This document shows positions 1 to 11,008 of a stretch of DNA of 64,000 nucleotides, one piece after another. The first letter of the stretch is position 1. Every line of letters starts with the position of its first letter. Source of the DNA: Turbatrix aceti. Its lineage: Eukaryota > Nematoda > Chromadorea > Rhabditida > Panagrolaimidae. The DNA is taken from positions 3,472,001 through 3,536,000 of the forward strand of contig OZ017766.1 in the NCBI GenBank assembly GCA_963969345.1. The letters run 5' to 3'. The notes beneath the pieces are model-generated. The model worked only from the letters and a program-made list of their open reading frames with translations, made no database searches and was not told where the DNA came from. Position numbers and translations under genes: made by a program.

Positions 1-811
1 CTGGCCTGGTGGTCAGAAAAAAAAAGTGAACACGTCCATCGTAAAACCACGGCAAACAATGAATAGTCCAGTTGGCCGCCTGAAGTTGTGCTAACTACGG
101 TACTTGCACGTAACAAAGTGCTACAATACACAATCAATGAAATAATCCCACGCTAGAAAGAGAAATAATCATTCGCGTCAAAGGTCCGTGACACAGGGCA
201 AATAAAAAAGAAAAATGCGACTGCTGATAAGCGAGACGCGCAACCACGCAACAAACTACTTCGGGCAGCAAACAGGACGAGTTCTACAAAAATAGATTAG
301 CGCAATTAACCGAATTGACCGTAATCGTTCGAGAATGTAAACGCACGCGACAGAAGACGACAACTTACGGCCGATGATTGGGATTACGGTAGAGCGACGA
401 CGTCAGTTTGACCCTTCCCTTGCAGGCTATCGATCGACGGACGCGGACGAGTCCGCAGAGTGTAGAGAACAAAGAACACACAGAAAGGGTTTCAGAACAA
501 CCCCAGATAATAACAAATGGGGTCATAAAAGCTGGCAACCGATAATGTTATTAAAGATCCGTAAGCGAGCGTCTGAATGCAAAGCAGGGCCAAAGCTGTT
601 AATAAAGATCCTTTGTAGGCTAGCATGTCTGCTGGGAAAGCAAAGACGACGTGAAAAGAAACTGAGCGACTGCCAAATAGAGTCAATTAGATCCAGCATG
701 TCAGCACGCACGAAAAGAAAAGTACGGCAAAGACACAGACCAAAAGTCAAAATGCCCGGTAACAAAGAAATTCAAAAAAAGTGTGCTAGCAACGAATACC
801 AAAAAAAGGTA
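1..811. other. Gene-free left flank
   Basis: I see no gene here. The open frames present (for example around 374-934) have no family motif, and the longest runs into the CCCGAA repeat of the adjoining mobile element. Composition is A-rich with long A runs. Confidence 0.5.
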
Positions 812-825
812 ACCAGAACCAGTGT

Positions 826-1165
826 TGTCGGGTTCGGAAATTTTTCGGGTAACCCGACCCGAACCCGAACCCGAACCCGAAAATTTCGGGTAACCCGACC
901 CGAACCCGAACCCGAACCCGAAAATTTCGGGTAACCCGACCCGAACCCGAACCCGAACCCGAAATTTTCGGGTTACCCGACCCGAACCTGAACCCGAACC
1001 CGAAAATTTCGGGTAACCCGACCCGAACTCGAACTCGAACCCGAAAATTTCGGGTTACCCGACCCGAACCAAAACCCGAACCCGAAAATTTCGGGTTACC
1101 CGACCCGAAACCCGAAGTTCGGGTAACCCGACCCGAAAACCCGACCCGAACTTCAACCCGGCAAT
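826..1165. repeat. CCCGAA-type tandem repeat array A
   Basis: Repeated blocks of roughly 35-45 bp are built from CGGGTAACCCGACC followed by several GAACCC units and an AAATTTTCGGG spacer. GTTACCC and GTAACCC alternate, so each block is partly self-complementary. The array lies inside the left half of the hAT-type element and creates spurious Pro-Glu or Thr-Arg repeat reading frames. Confidence 0.85.
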
Positions 1166-1532
1166 TTTATGCAAGCTGTCACAAACCGAAAGTCAAACGA
1201 AAAAAAATTTTAAAAGAACATGAATAACGATTTTAATCCAAAATTTCATCGGGCACCAGATGATTTAGGTAGGTGCGTCCCATATATTCTACGACGAAAA
1301 ACGCAAACAAATGTTTCCAGCATGTGCCGACAACACACCTGAGGGGTCAATCGACGCCGCTGTTCGGCAGCGCGAGTTGTTTTGCTTCCCTAACTCATCG
1401 GCAGAGCATTCGCTTTATAGTCGCGGTACACCGCAACGTCATGCGGGCCGCGTTTGTCCATACTATACGCTGATGGACACCATAGCGCTGATTGACAGCA
1501 CACCCTCTTCCCAACACAGCGGCCAAAGTGTT

Positions 1533-1745
1533 GTCGGGTTCTGAAATTTTCGGGTTACCCGACCCGAACCCGAACCCGAAAATTTCGGGTAACCCGACCC
1601 GAACCCGAACTCGAACCCGAAAATTTCGGGTAACCCGACCCGAACCCGAACCCGAACCCGAAAATTTCGGGTAACCCGACCCGAAACCCGGGATTTTCGG
1701 GTCGGGTTCGGGTCGGGTCGGGTTTCGGGTCGGGTAACCCGACAA
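1533..1745. repeat. CCCGAA-type tandem repeat array B
   Basis: This is the same block structure as the array 370 bp upstream. Its right end is inverted (GGGTCGGG units) and runs into the right terminal repeat of the hAT-type element. Confidence 0.85.
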
Positions 1746-1758
1746 CACTGACCAGAAC

Positions 1759-4120
1759 ATGTGTATAAAACCAGAGCGTTTCTAGGAAGTAACCGACATA
1801 CATGCGGATGAACTTTCGCTTTTTGCTAAATTCTGGTAAATGAAGGACACAGTATTTGGCGATGCACAGTAACGGGGAGTGCGCTCTCACACGCGGAGAA
1901 CTATAATGCGCGGGTGTGGTGGCAGGAGTGGTTCGTATCGATTTGGCAGGATGCAGGATGATGGTCCGTTGCTGCACCTGAAGGAAGTGTCTCGACTGCA
2001 CGGGAGCAGTCGAGTTCACTTTTTTACACGTACACGTGCTTCGTGGTCGCAGAAAGGCGGCCTTGAACTGACAAAATAGTTTCATACTCTCTCTCGACCG
2101 CGCGACTTGACGTGATGGCCGACGCGTGGCTGATGAGAACGGAAGCAAGTGACGTTATGGGAATCAGTTACGTTTAGACATTACGTTTAATCGTTAGTGT
2201 GCCCCTGGCGGGCCTACTTGTTAACGCTAAGGTAATTTAGCAGAATCCGAACCACTTTTTTCGCTGCAAGTTTTGATTTAAAAAAAACGGGAAAGTTCAT
2301 GGGGTGACTGCATGGTCACGTTTTTTTTGCTTGCCGATGTAAAAGAACGCAGAAGCGAAGAAACCGGTGGCTGACCGACGGTGGTGATTGATTGCCACGT
2401 TTTAGAAATGTGTCAACCCGAATATTGAAAAATGCACACGACAGGTAGAACCACCTCCCCAATCGGCGCCACGAGCACCCACCCGGTTACGATAGCTCCT
2501 CTACGAAGAAAAGATGGGGCGCAATGGTGGCCGACGAGGGCGCAGAACGAGAAAAAATCGATGAAGTGGGGTCAGAGTGGGACAACGGCACGACAAATGC
2601 GCAAAATCGGGGCGTCGCGCACTCCGTTGATTCGGCCGCCGCCGCCCCCAAGACGCACAGCCGCTTGCCAGCATTTTTACGACGAGTGGCTTCGAAGTGC
2701 CGTCCTCCCTTCTTTCTCGACACCGGACAATTTGCTCGTTGACCAGCCTGACTGTACTCCAGTCAAGGTGAACCGTAATTGGCCGCCCGACAGCCGACAG
2801 TATGCAGAGTTGCAATTTATGAGTTTGTCCGGAGCGGCAAAAAGGCAGAACAAAGGCGAGCCGTGATTTTTGAAGACGCAAAAGGGAGCAAAAAAGTTAT
2901 GGAAAAAAGCAGCCCAATGAGGAATCGTAAACTATGCAACTTTGGGAAGACCAAGCGCACGTGCATCAGCAGGCGTGGGTTGGCGCTGGTGATAAATAAA
3001 TAAAAAGCAGCATGCATAAGTGACAGAGTACAACGAACTCTCTCTCTCCCGGTCTTTTCTGAACACTCCCCCTAAAAAAACAAATATTTGTGCGAAATTA
3101 TCCGGGATAATCCGTTTAGCGCGACAAGCATGCCATCGCCGCCGCTTAGACGACCTGTAAATGACACGACGTGAAATTCAAACAATTCCCGAACTGACAA
3201 AGTTATCGTAAACCGAGATCAAGATGAACAGAAAATCTTCGACGCACAACGTACACTCAAAAACCGGTTCAGATGACTGGTCACCTCGATTTCACTACGC
3301 CCGACGCGACCCAGCAGCAACGTTGAACTCCGACCGACGAAGAACGCAGCTGACCGACCTGCGAGGAAATGAATGCTGGAGGAGGGCGACAAATGCCACG
3401 GCACTACCGGCTTAAATAGCAGCCGGTGCAGTTCACGTAAAAAGCAACTTGCTGATGATAGCAGGTGAAATCGAATTACGCTGTCCAGTCGGCTACGCTG
3501 CAGAGTAACACCCGCCATCCGCGTAAATTGACATCACGCATCCACCCACTCTGCATGGCACTGCCAACCGTAGCACGTCAGCCAGGTGAAGGAAAATGAC
3601 GATGCATCGCGCAGAACAAGCAGGCAGGTCAACGTTGACGTGAGTTGCAAATGAGCGTCATAATTCGAAAAATAACCCACCTCGGCCGGTTCAGAATTTT
3701 CGGAAAACACCGTGATCATCAGAACTCTTGATCTGGGTTACGATAAGGGGTACACGTGCCCGAAATGAGCGTATTCAGAGCATTCTTGTTCGGCAAAAAA
3801 ATCAATGCAGCATGAAAAGCAGTTAGGAGACCAACAATATGGCTAAATGAGTCGTCGTCTGATTCTACAACCAAAAGTGTCATTGTGCAACCAACGGTCG
3901 TCAGTCAAGGATGGAACAGTCGTCAACACAAAAAAAAGGTGTTCAAACACGGGCATGGGCAGGGCAGTAAATAAGCAAGCTACCAACCTAATGTCACCAT
4001 GCTTGGACGAATAATTTGCCGGAATGATCTTTTGCGCAGAAAAACCAGGTTCAATCTTAAACGATCTTTTGTCCGTCAGAATCAAGGCGGGTCGAGCGCT
4101 GTCGGTCGTGACACATTCCC
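1759..4120. other. Gene-free spacer
   Basis: I recognise no gene. Short frames on both strands (for example 2432-2866) show no motif, signal peptide or convincing splice structure. Confidence 0.4.
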
Positions 4121-5108
4121 GCAGCACAGCATGTGCCTCCCCCTTGTTTTGTTTCTTTGGTGCGCGCGCGCGTTTTTTTTGACTGAGTCATGTTCAAAAA
4201 AAGATCCTGAAGCCAACTATAGATATTTTTGCTTACGGTCTCTTGGGTAAGATCAGGCATGTCCCAAATATTGTTTTAAGCCACTCCCGCTCTTTATCAG
4301 ATTATTTTGCGTAATGCTGCAGGCGTTTTAAAACATAAAACTTTCAAGCGCTGTAACTCAGCTGAATATTCTGAAATTTTTAAACACGATCGGTTGTTTT
4401 CTTCCTTAGGTCAGTAAGAATCAATAAGCACAGCGGATTGCACAACCTTTAGATCAAACTCCTGGAATGATCAAAAATAGGTAAAATGCGCACGCGTTGT
4501 GAAAAACCAAGAGAAAATTTCGCAGAAAGAAAGAAAGGCGTCCCTTTCAGTGCTCCCGCAACGAATAAATTTTAATCCCAGGTCAGCTTCCGAAAAGAAT
4601 CCTTTCCAAGTTTTCTTTCCTTTTTATTATTTTTTTTGGTTGTTTTTGGTAATTATATGTAGTAATAAGTCATTGTAGGAGTATCCTAACAAATTTCGTG
4701 CACCAATGTCTCAAAACACGTGCGCATTTTCAAGCTGATACCCTATTTTTTATCATTTCAGGAGTTTGATCTAAAGGTTATGCAATCCGCTGTGCTTACT
4801 GATTCTTACTGACCTAAGGAAGAAAACAACCGATCGTGTTTAAAAATTTCAGAATATTCAGCTGAGTTACGGCACTTCGAAGTTTCATGTTTTTCTTGTG
4901 CCTGCAGCATTGCGCAAAATAATCAGACAAAAAGCCGGAGTGGCTTAAAACAATCTTTGGGACATGCCTGATCTTATCCAAGTGACCGTAATCAAAAATA
5001 TCTATAGTTGGCTTCAGGATCTTTTTTTGAACACAACCCCTTCACGCGTTTTCACGCGCGCGCGCGTCTCTTTTTCGCCCATAGAAACAAAGGCGCATGC
5101 TGTGCCGC
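4121..5108. mobile_element. Foldback (long inverted repeat) element
   Basis: Bases 4121-4499 and 4715-5108 are imperfect inverted copies of each other, separated by about 215 bp. Matching blocks include CTGAAGCCAACTATAGATAT near 4210 and its reverse complement near 5005, the interval around GATCGGTTGTTTTCTTCC (near 4388) and its partner near 4830, and GCGCGC runs at both outer sides. The two arms differ by scattered substitutions and small indels, so the copy is not recent. I found no transposase frame and no clear target duplication; the outer limits are approximate. A foldback or MITE-like element is the simplest reading. Confidence 0.75.
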
Positions 5109-7080
5109 AGGTGCACTTGTTCATGCGACCTGCTTGTTCTCAAACCCGCTGCCGCCGTTGTTGTCACTGCGCGTCTGGCAAGTGGACACAAGTTGAATCA
5201 ACGACGATTGTTACCTTTGTCCAAAGAATGTTATCGCAAGGTGTGGTACTTTTTCATTTACAGCCGGAGTTTACGGCAAAGAATTGGATTAGGCATGCGC
5301 GCACGCAATCCGCTAGCTGAGCTGGAAAAGGGGATTTCCCAATGAAAAACATCAACTACCTGTCCTGGCACCTTTTCAAAGCCCGACACGGGGCGCAAAA
5401 TCCAAATTGCAGCGAAATGAAAATAACTCTTTTTCAGAATACAGTAACCCGACTGGTCAGTAGAAAAGTGCCGAACAACGGAGAAAATGAATAAAACCTG
5501 ACAACTCCGATCTGCCGCGCAAAAAGACAGTCAGTTTGTGCGCTTCTCTCTTTGGTGCGCAAAAAGAATGAAAAACAACTGCACGCTGACTTTTGCGAGT
5601 AAAAAACGACGGACAGGAAGAAAAAGGAGCAGGCAGCGGTCATTCCCCTCCCTCGCCCCCTTCGGCCCGATCAAAGAGAGGCAAATGAGCCGTGGCCGCC
5701 GTCGCCGTCTAAAAAACACCTCGGGCCAGCCAGCGCAAGCAAAGGGAGGAATGACCTTCCAGAAAAGAAATCGAGGGAGGCGGTCTTGGACACCGCGGCC
5801 GCCGGCCACCCCTGACTGGTACGAGAAGGCCGTTAACTTTTTTTGCTCTCGGGCAAAGCCTCATAATCATCGTCGTCAGGGTGCAATGGCTTTTATTAAA
5901 AAAACAGAGGGGATCATAAAGCTGCCACGCATTGTTGACGTGGGAGGGACGACGGGGCACGACAATGCGAAGACGCGCGGGCCGTGTACGACGACGACGA
6001 AGAGTGACCACTCCGCACGCTCAGGCTGGTTCGAAGCGCCCGAAATGCTCATACCTCCGTCACCCGCCGTCACCGCAGAGGTCGTTAAACCGGTGATCGA
6101 TTGTCACACGAAAACGGTTTTTTTAGAAGCACAAACTAAATATTTTACAAATCATTTTTTTGAGTCCCCAGAACTCGCAAAAAGGCCCTGAAGAGGGGGT
6201 ACTCGAGCCAAAACTCAATTTTTTTTCGCGCACTCGCTCGCGCGGCTGCCGGATGTCCGGCAAGCCGTAAAGTCGCACTGCCAGCCGGCCGGGCCATTCA
6301 GTGGAGTTGATGGGGCTGGACTGCCTGCAATCGTGGCGGACGGGTGCCGAGGCTACCGAGCATGCCCCCGGTCAATTAATTGCGCCCCGGGTACTGTGGC
6401 CCTTGAGGGGGGTGCAACCGGTCAGCCAGCTGTCCCGGGAGACCCGCACGCACGCCGAGATGAAAGGTGCAACCAGCGCGCTGTCACTTTTCATCAAATT
6501 TTTCATCGGAAGAGTCGACTCGCGCAAATTTGTTCCGTAATAGCCTAATTTGTGAATTCAAGGCGAAGTAACAATATAATCGTCGCAAAAATCCTGCTTT
6601 TGATCGAACAGTGGATTCAGAATTCCAAAAAAACCCGGGGGACCTGCTATTTCGTGGCAAGACCACCCTGGGCCAATTCCAACCCGAAACGGTGCAGAAA
6701 AGTCAACATTACGGTTATCTCTGCAGAACGATCAAAAATCCATGTGCATACACCCACATCTGAAAACACCGGTTTATGTAGCATACCCAGAGAGCAATCG
6801 ATCTTCGATGGTCGGCAGCGTGTTTCATTCGATCGCCGAGAAAAAACACGTGAAGAGTGCGCGTAATTTATCGCCGCCGCAATGAGCCACCAGCGCAAGA
6901 TTACGTGCGTTCATATCGGTCGGTGACCGCCAGATAAGACAGGCAGACCGCGATACCCAACGAGGTGCCCAGAGATCGTGGCGCGTTCACCCGACTCGCG
7001 ATCCTCCTGCGTTTTCATTCGTCGCTGCCCACCGCGTCGTAGTCACCCGCAATCGATTGCCGCTTGTCCACAACTCAAAG
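5109..7080. other. Gene-free spacer upstream of the 7081 gene
   Basis: A 217-codon frame (5538-6191) is rich in Arg and Lys and has no recognisable domain, so I treat it as chance. I see nothing else that can be supported except the probable 5' flank of the gene starting at 7081. Confidence 0.4.
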
Positions 7081-7854
7081 ATGGCTCTTCCGGTGCTTTG
7101 TCTGCTGTTGGCGATTTTTTCCACGTTCCTGGCCCCCGTTGACGGCTTCAAGCGTGACTCCACGTACGAGCTGTGCCCGGTCAAGTCCGGCATGGCCGCG
7201 GATCGCGTCGTCGAGGTCTGCATCAACGACGTGAAGAGCCGCGGCACGATCGAAGCCATTGACTGCTTCTTCGTCGCGATGGTGGGTCGTGAGGAATTGC
7301 CAGGGGCTGGGCTCACCGGGCAGGTTTTTTAGGAGGTGATGGAGTTCATCAACTGCCACGCGTTCTACCAGACCGAAGTGCCGCCAATCAACATGCTCCG
7401 CCTCCGCATCCAGGACAATCGCACCCTCTCGACCATCTTCTTAGAAGCGCGATCCATCATCGCGAACGTGACGGACCGGCCGCTGACCCACGTCTACATG
7501 TCGACGTTCAACCAGCATAACGGCTCCTCCATCATGGACCTCGACTTTGTCATCCTCGACCGCGCGCTCTACGCCTACAGCCATGGCGACAGTCGCAACG
7601 GCATCGGCTTCTTCCCGATGAGCTCCGTGACGTCGCTGTACCCGAACATCTTCCAACAGCGCCGCCTCAACGTCATCGAGCTCTACGGCGTCAACGAGGC
7701 CGATATCCCCTCCAAGCTGAGCACCGTCTGCGCCCGATACGCTGCCATCACGCGCGGCATCAAGATCGGCGTCGTAGTCGTCGCCGTCATCACCTGCGTC
7801 GTCTTTACTGCCCTGTGCTACAAGTTTGTGTGGTCGCCACGCCGTTCGGAGTAA
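7081..7854 (+). CDS. Small type I membrane protein, unidentified
   Basis: Two exons, 7081-7281 and 7333-7854, join across a 51-nt intron (GTGGGT...TTTTTTAG) and encode about 240 residues. Residues 1-22 form a signal peptide (MALPVLCLLLAIF start). A luminal or extracellular domain of about 180 residues follows with five cysteines (CPV, CIND, DCFF, INCHAF, TVCARY). A single hydrophobic segment (GVVVVAVITCVVFTALCYKF) near the C-terminus is followed by a short basic tail ending RRSE. This is type I topology. The intron length is a multiple of three and its last codon is TAG, so retention would truncate the protein after about 83 residues. I do not recognise the family. ATG 7081 is chosen because it starts the signal peptide. 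Confidence 0.75.
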
Positions 7855-8309
7855 CTTTCTGACTTTCCGACCACTCACCTGTTTTCACGTTGTTTGTATT
7901 TCTGTTACCTTTCACCAATTGCCATCATCACGTTATGTCAAAAAAGCGGGTGCTTGATATTACCAGAAATTTGATTGTTGTTGCTTATTTTGTATCGAAA
8001 GCGAAATTGAGACATAAAAGTTCGTAAAAAGAATTCTGTTCGAGACCCGCGCTGTTGTTGATCGTATCGTAACTCGCAGTTTGTTCTTCTAGCTTTATCG
8101 TATGTTACAAACAAAAAAACCCAAAGAAAGCAAAAATCAACCCATCAAGCGCCATGGTTAAAAAAGATCAATGCTAAAAAATGAATGCAATGAGATGAAA
8201 GCCGCGACGAAGGTTAAAACAAGCCATGAATGTTAATTGCAGAAAAAAATACTATTATTATTTCTTTTTTCAGGTCTTGTATATGTTGGCAAAGGAGACG
8301 TTCGGTACC
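7855..8309. other. Spacer with 3' untranslated sequence
   Basis: A/T-rich sequence after the 7081-7854 gene. I see no exact AATAAA on the + strand soon after the stop; the transcript end is not defined. Confidence 0.3.
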
Positions 8310-8757
8310 CGATAGTGAACAACTCTAATCACCCTGAAAACCACGTTCAAATAAATTATTTCAAATTTCAGGTAGACTCACCATTTCCTTGTAATCTGGA
8401 TCTCTTTTCGGTTTTCTGAGACTTTGATAGTCGACTACTGTAACCTGACAGATTGCAAATGCCTGGATTACTCCAACTTCACCTACCTTTGCCCGCGTTG
8501 TCGCGAACGGCGTGCTCAAAGGGGTTTTCCCCCGGCGCAGGCACATTCTGGCCGCCCTGCTGTTGCTTCTCCTTCCGGAGCCGTTCATCCTCCAGTTTTT
8601 TCATCAGCGCATTCTGCGAGAGGATCTGGGGCAGCTTGGGGCCAGGATCGTTCTCGCCGCGTCTGAACTCGAGATCGGCAGCTCCCGGGGCGTCGCGATG
8701 GAACTGGACACGCTCTCCATCGGCGTAGCCCTTGCGCTCTTCCTTCGGGTGTAGTGG
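8310..8757 (-). CDS. Unidentified gene, partial (charged protein)
   Basis: Reading the minus strand, a TTTTTTTTCAG acceptor opens an exon at 8757 that encodes about 92 charged residues, from PLHPKEERKGYADGERV to PGENPFEHAVRDNAGKG, ending near 8487 at GTAGGT. Two downstream pieces have plausible borders: an exon near 8451-8389 ending at GTGAGT, and after TTTTCAG a short terminal exon starting near 8332 that closes at once with TGA. The exon looks coding (acidic/basic mix, high G/C third positions, a Lys/Glu-rich helix LMKKLEDERLRKEKQQQ). I could not find the first exon; the frame upstream of 8757 runs through the acceptor to an ATG at 8847, but no donor fits. Function unknown. Confidence 0.45.
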
Positions 8758-8759
8758 CT

Positions 8760-9523
8760 GAAAAAAAATAAAGTACGCACGTTCAAAAAAGGTTAATTGC
8801 GCCGGAGTTAGGTCATTAAGCGCGCTCGATTGCAGGTGCCGTGGCATGTCGGTCCTCGGCGCCTGCTTTTTTTTACAAAAAAAAACGAGACGTTAGAGTC
8901 AATAAAACAACTTTTTGATAGAAAATTCAAAAATGTCAGTAAAGGAGAAAAAATAGGATCTAACAGGGCATAAAATGGCAGATTGAACCCAAGTTGGCAA
9001 ATTCAAAATCAAAAGTAATCCAAAATTTCGTCCCTCAATTCAATCAAACAATTCTGTCAATATAAAAAAAACTGTGCTGATCGCAGCCAGAACGTAAAAT
9101 CTACAGTAAGACAATGGAGAGAAAGCAAGAAAAAAAAAGAATCGACATCGACCGGAAATAGTTTTTCCCGCGGACTATTCGCTTGTACACGGCAACCAGC
9201 AAGGTCCACGACCTGCTCACGAGTGTGGTTGCAGTCGACTAGCTGGCGACCAGGCCAAATGGATTGCTATTACAATATCGCCTTGGTGCAATCTCATCGT
9301 CCCCGGCCGTGCTTTCGCTTTCTTCGATGCACTATTCGAACGACGATGTTTTGGAATTCCGTCGACATCCCAAAACATCGCCGTCGCCTACAGTTCCCTC
9401 CATCATCGCCCGCTGCTCCGCCCCTCGCCGATCGTGCTTCATCAAAGTTTTGGCAACATTCACCCTGCCGGGCGCCTCGTCAAACGATCGCTCTCGTCTC
9501 GTCTTCAGCAATTCTGCTCCGCG
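8760..9523. other. Spacer upstream of the forkhead gene
   Basis: A/T-rich sequence between two divergently transcribed genes. It probably holds promoters for both and the missing first exon of the minus-strand gene. No TATA box or other element stands out. Confidence 0.35.
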
Positions 9524-11008
9524 ATGCAAAACGACTTCGTCATCCAGTAAGTTTTCACTTTTTGCCTAAAAGTCAGATCAACAACGGCGCGACGGGGAAC
9601 AAAATCAAAAATACGATGGTCAAAATACAAAATAGTCAATTAAAAATAAAACTTTGTTGTCTTGTTTTTTTGTTGTTCGTACAACAGTCATGCGTGTTTC
9701 CAAAATGGAGGTGTATTTTCAGAGGCGTCACCGCCGTCAACCACCACATCGGCGTCGCTGCCCCTCACGCCCCGGGAACCCACGAAATGGCCAACAACGA
9801 CGCCAGACCCGTCGATGAAACCGACAAGCCACCGTACTCGTACGTCGCGCTCATTGCCATGGCCATCAACAGCGTCCCCGAGCGCAAAATGACTCTCTCG
9901 CAGATCTACAACGTGAGTCTATCCAAAGAAATTTTAACTGGCATACAAAAACAATTTTTGCCTCATTAGTCCTAATTACGATCAAAATTCAGTTTTACAG
10001 TACAAAAATAACGGTATACGCATGCGCAAATTTGTGTTTCGGGTTTTTTCAAGTTTAATTAAAAATAATCCGAGCAAAAAAGCGCGTTGACAGTTTCCAT
10101 AGCGCATTTGGCTTTCAGTACATCGACAGCAAGTTCCCCTACTACCGTAACGCGGACGTCAAGCGTCGCCAGGGCTGGCAGAACAGCATCCGCCACAACC
10201 TCTCGCTCAACGACTGCTTCGTCAAAAAATCCAGGGACGGCATGGGCCCTGCCAACGACCGCAAGGGCAACTACTGGACGCTGCTCGTCGACTACGAGTC
10301 CATGTTTGAGTTCGGGAACTACAAAAGGCGGAAGCGCATGAAGAGGACCAAGACTATTCCGTCCAATTCTTCTTCTCTGGTTCGTTTTTGACCGATCTCT
10401 AAACCCCTCATGATCGCCTTTTCAGGTCCCCGGAATGCAGCAGAGCGCCAGCGATCTGGTTTGGACGAATCAGTGGCTCGCGACCTTCCCCTGGCTCGAC
10501 CAAAACCGCAACCAAACCGCCGCAGCCTTCGCAGCGCCCTCGCAGCTGCCCTCGTCGTACTGGTCCAACATGGTCGAGTCCCACAAGACGCACAACGCCT
10601 TCTTCCCGGTGTACCACGGCCTCGAACACCCGCAATCCCTCCTCGACGGCGCAGGCGGCAACGAAGACGGCAGCGTCGGCTGCCAGGACGATCGGGCGGT
10701 TGCAGCGGCTGCGGCGCCGTCGATGAACTACTACGGGCCCTCGACGGCCGGCTACGCGTCGTGGATGCCCCCGGCGTGCAGCCTGCCCCTGGCGTCGTCG
10801 TCGCTCGCTCACTTCAGCTCCCTGGTCGAAAAGAAGCCCTACAACGTGCCCAACAACCACGGCGAAAACGACGAAGGCCCAATGTCCGCCCTCGCCGGCT
10901 TCAAAACTGAGACAGCCGATTTTAGGTAAGTCGTGATTAATCAAAACTCACGTCCAGTGCCTCGCGGGCGATGTTTTCAGCAACAGCATCGGTGCCATGC
11001 TCGGCTGA
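9524..11008 (+). CDS. Forkhead transcription factor, FoxL-like
   Basis: Five exons (9524-9546, 9723-9912, 10119-10379, 10426-10925, 10981-11008) give about 333 residues with phases that close. The forkhead domain covers residues 43 to about 147, from [14 protein letters not shown] through helix 3 ([16 protein letters not shown]) to the second wing and a basic run (YKRRKRMKR). [16 protein letters not shown] and the RRKRMKR tail resemble FoxL2 most, but about four extra residues between helices 2 and 3 ([13 protein letters not shown]) are unusual, so the subclass is tentative. The rest is low complexity (Ala, Ser, Asn), as expected of a transactivation region. Splicing of the last 55-nt intron changes the end from ADFR-stop to [12 protein letters not shown]. 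The last exon overlaps, on the other strand, the last coding exon of the GOLM-like gene. The intron after the third exon has a GTTCGT donor. The start lies 15 nt after a TCTTCAG. Confidence 0.88.

Larger units (their letters stand above)
812..1758. mobile_element. hAT-type non-autonomous element with 8-bp target duplication
   Basis: The element proper is 820-1750 (931 bp). It starts with CAGTGTTGTCGGGTT (820-834) and ends with the reverse complement of that 15-mer (1736-1750). The octamer ACCAGAAC lies directly outside both ends (812-819 and 1751-1758), a perfect 8-bp target-site duplication. Eight-bp duplications and ends starting CAGTG are typical of hAT transposons. No transposase frame lies inside. 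The interior is two arrays of CCCGAA-type repeats around about 360 bp of unique sequence. A second left-end-like sequence (1527-1540) sits at the start of the second array, so one unit may have inserted into or recombined with another. The sequence shows the ends and duplication; the hAT assignment is by analogy. Confidence 0.8.

Noticed and set aside
374..934. 186-codon frame
   Set aside because: The C-terminal third is the CCCGAA repeat, and the remainder is Arg/Lys-rich without homology.
826..1165. CCCGAA array as telomeric repeat
   Set aside because: The unit is not a known telomere sequence, and the array lies inside an element with inverted ends and a target duplication.
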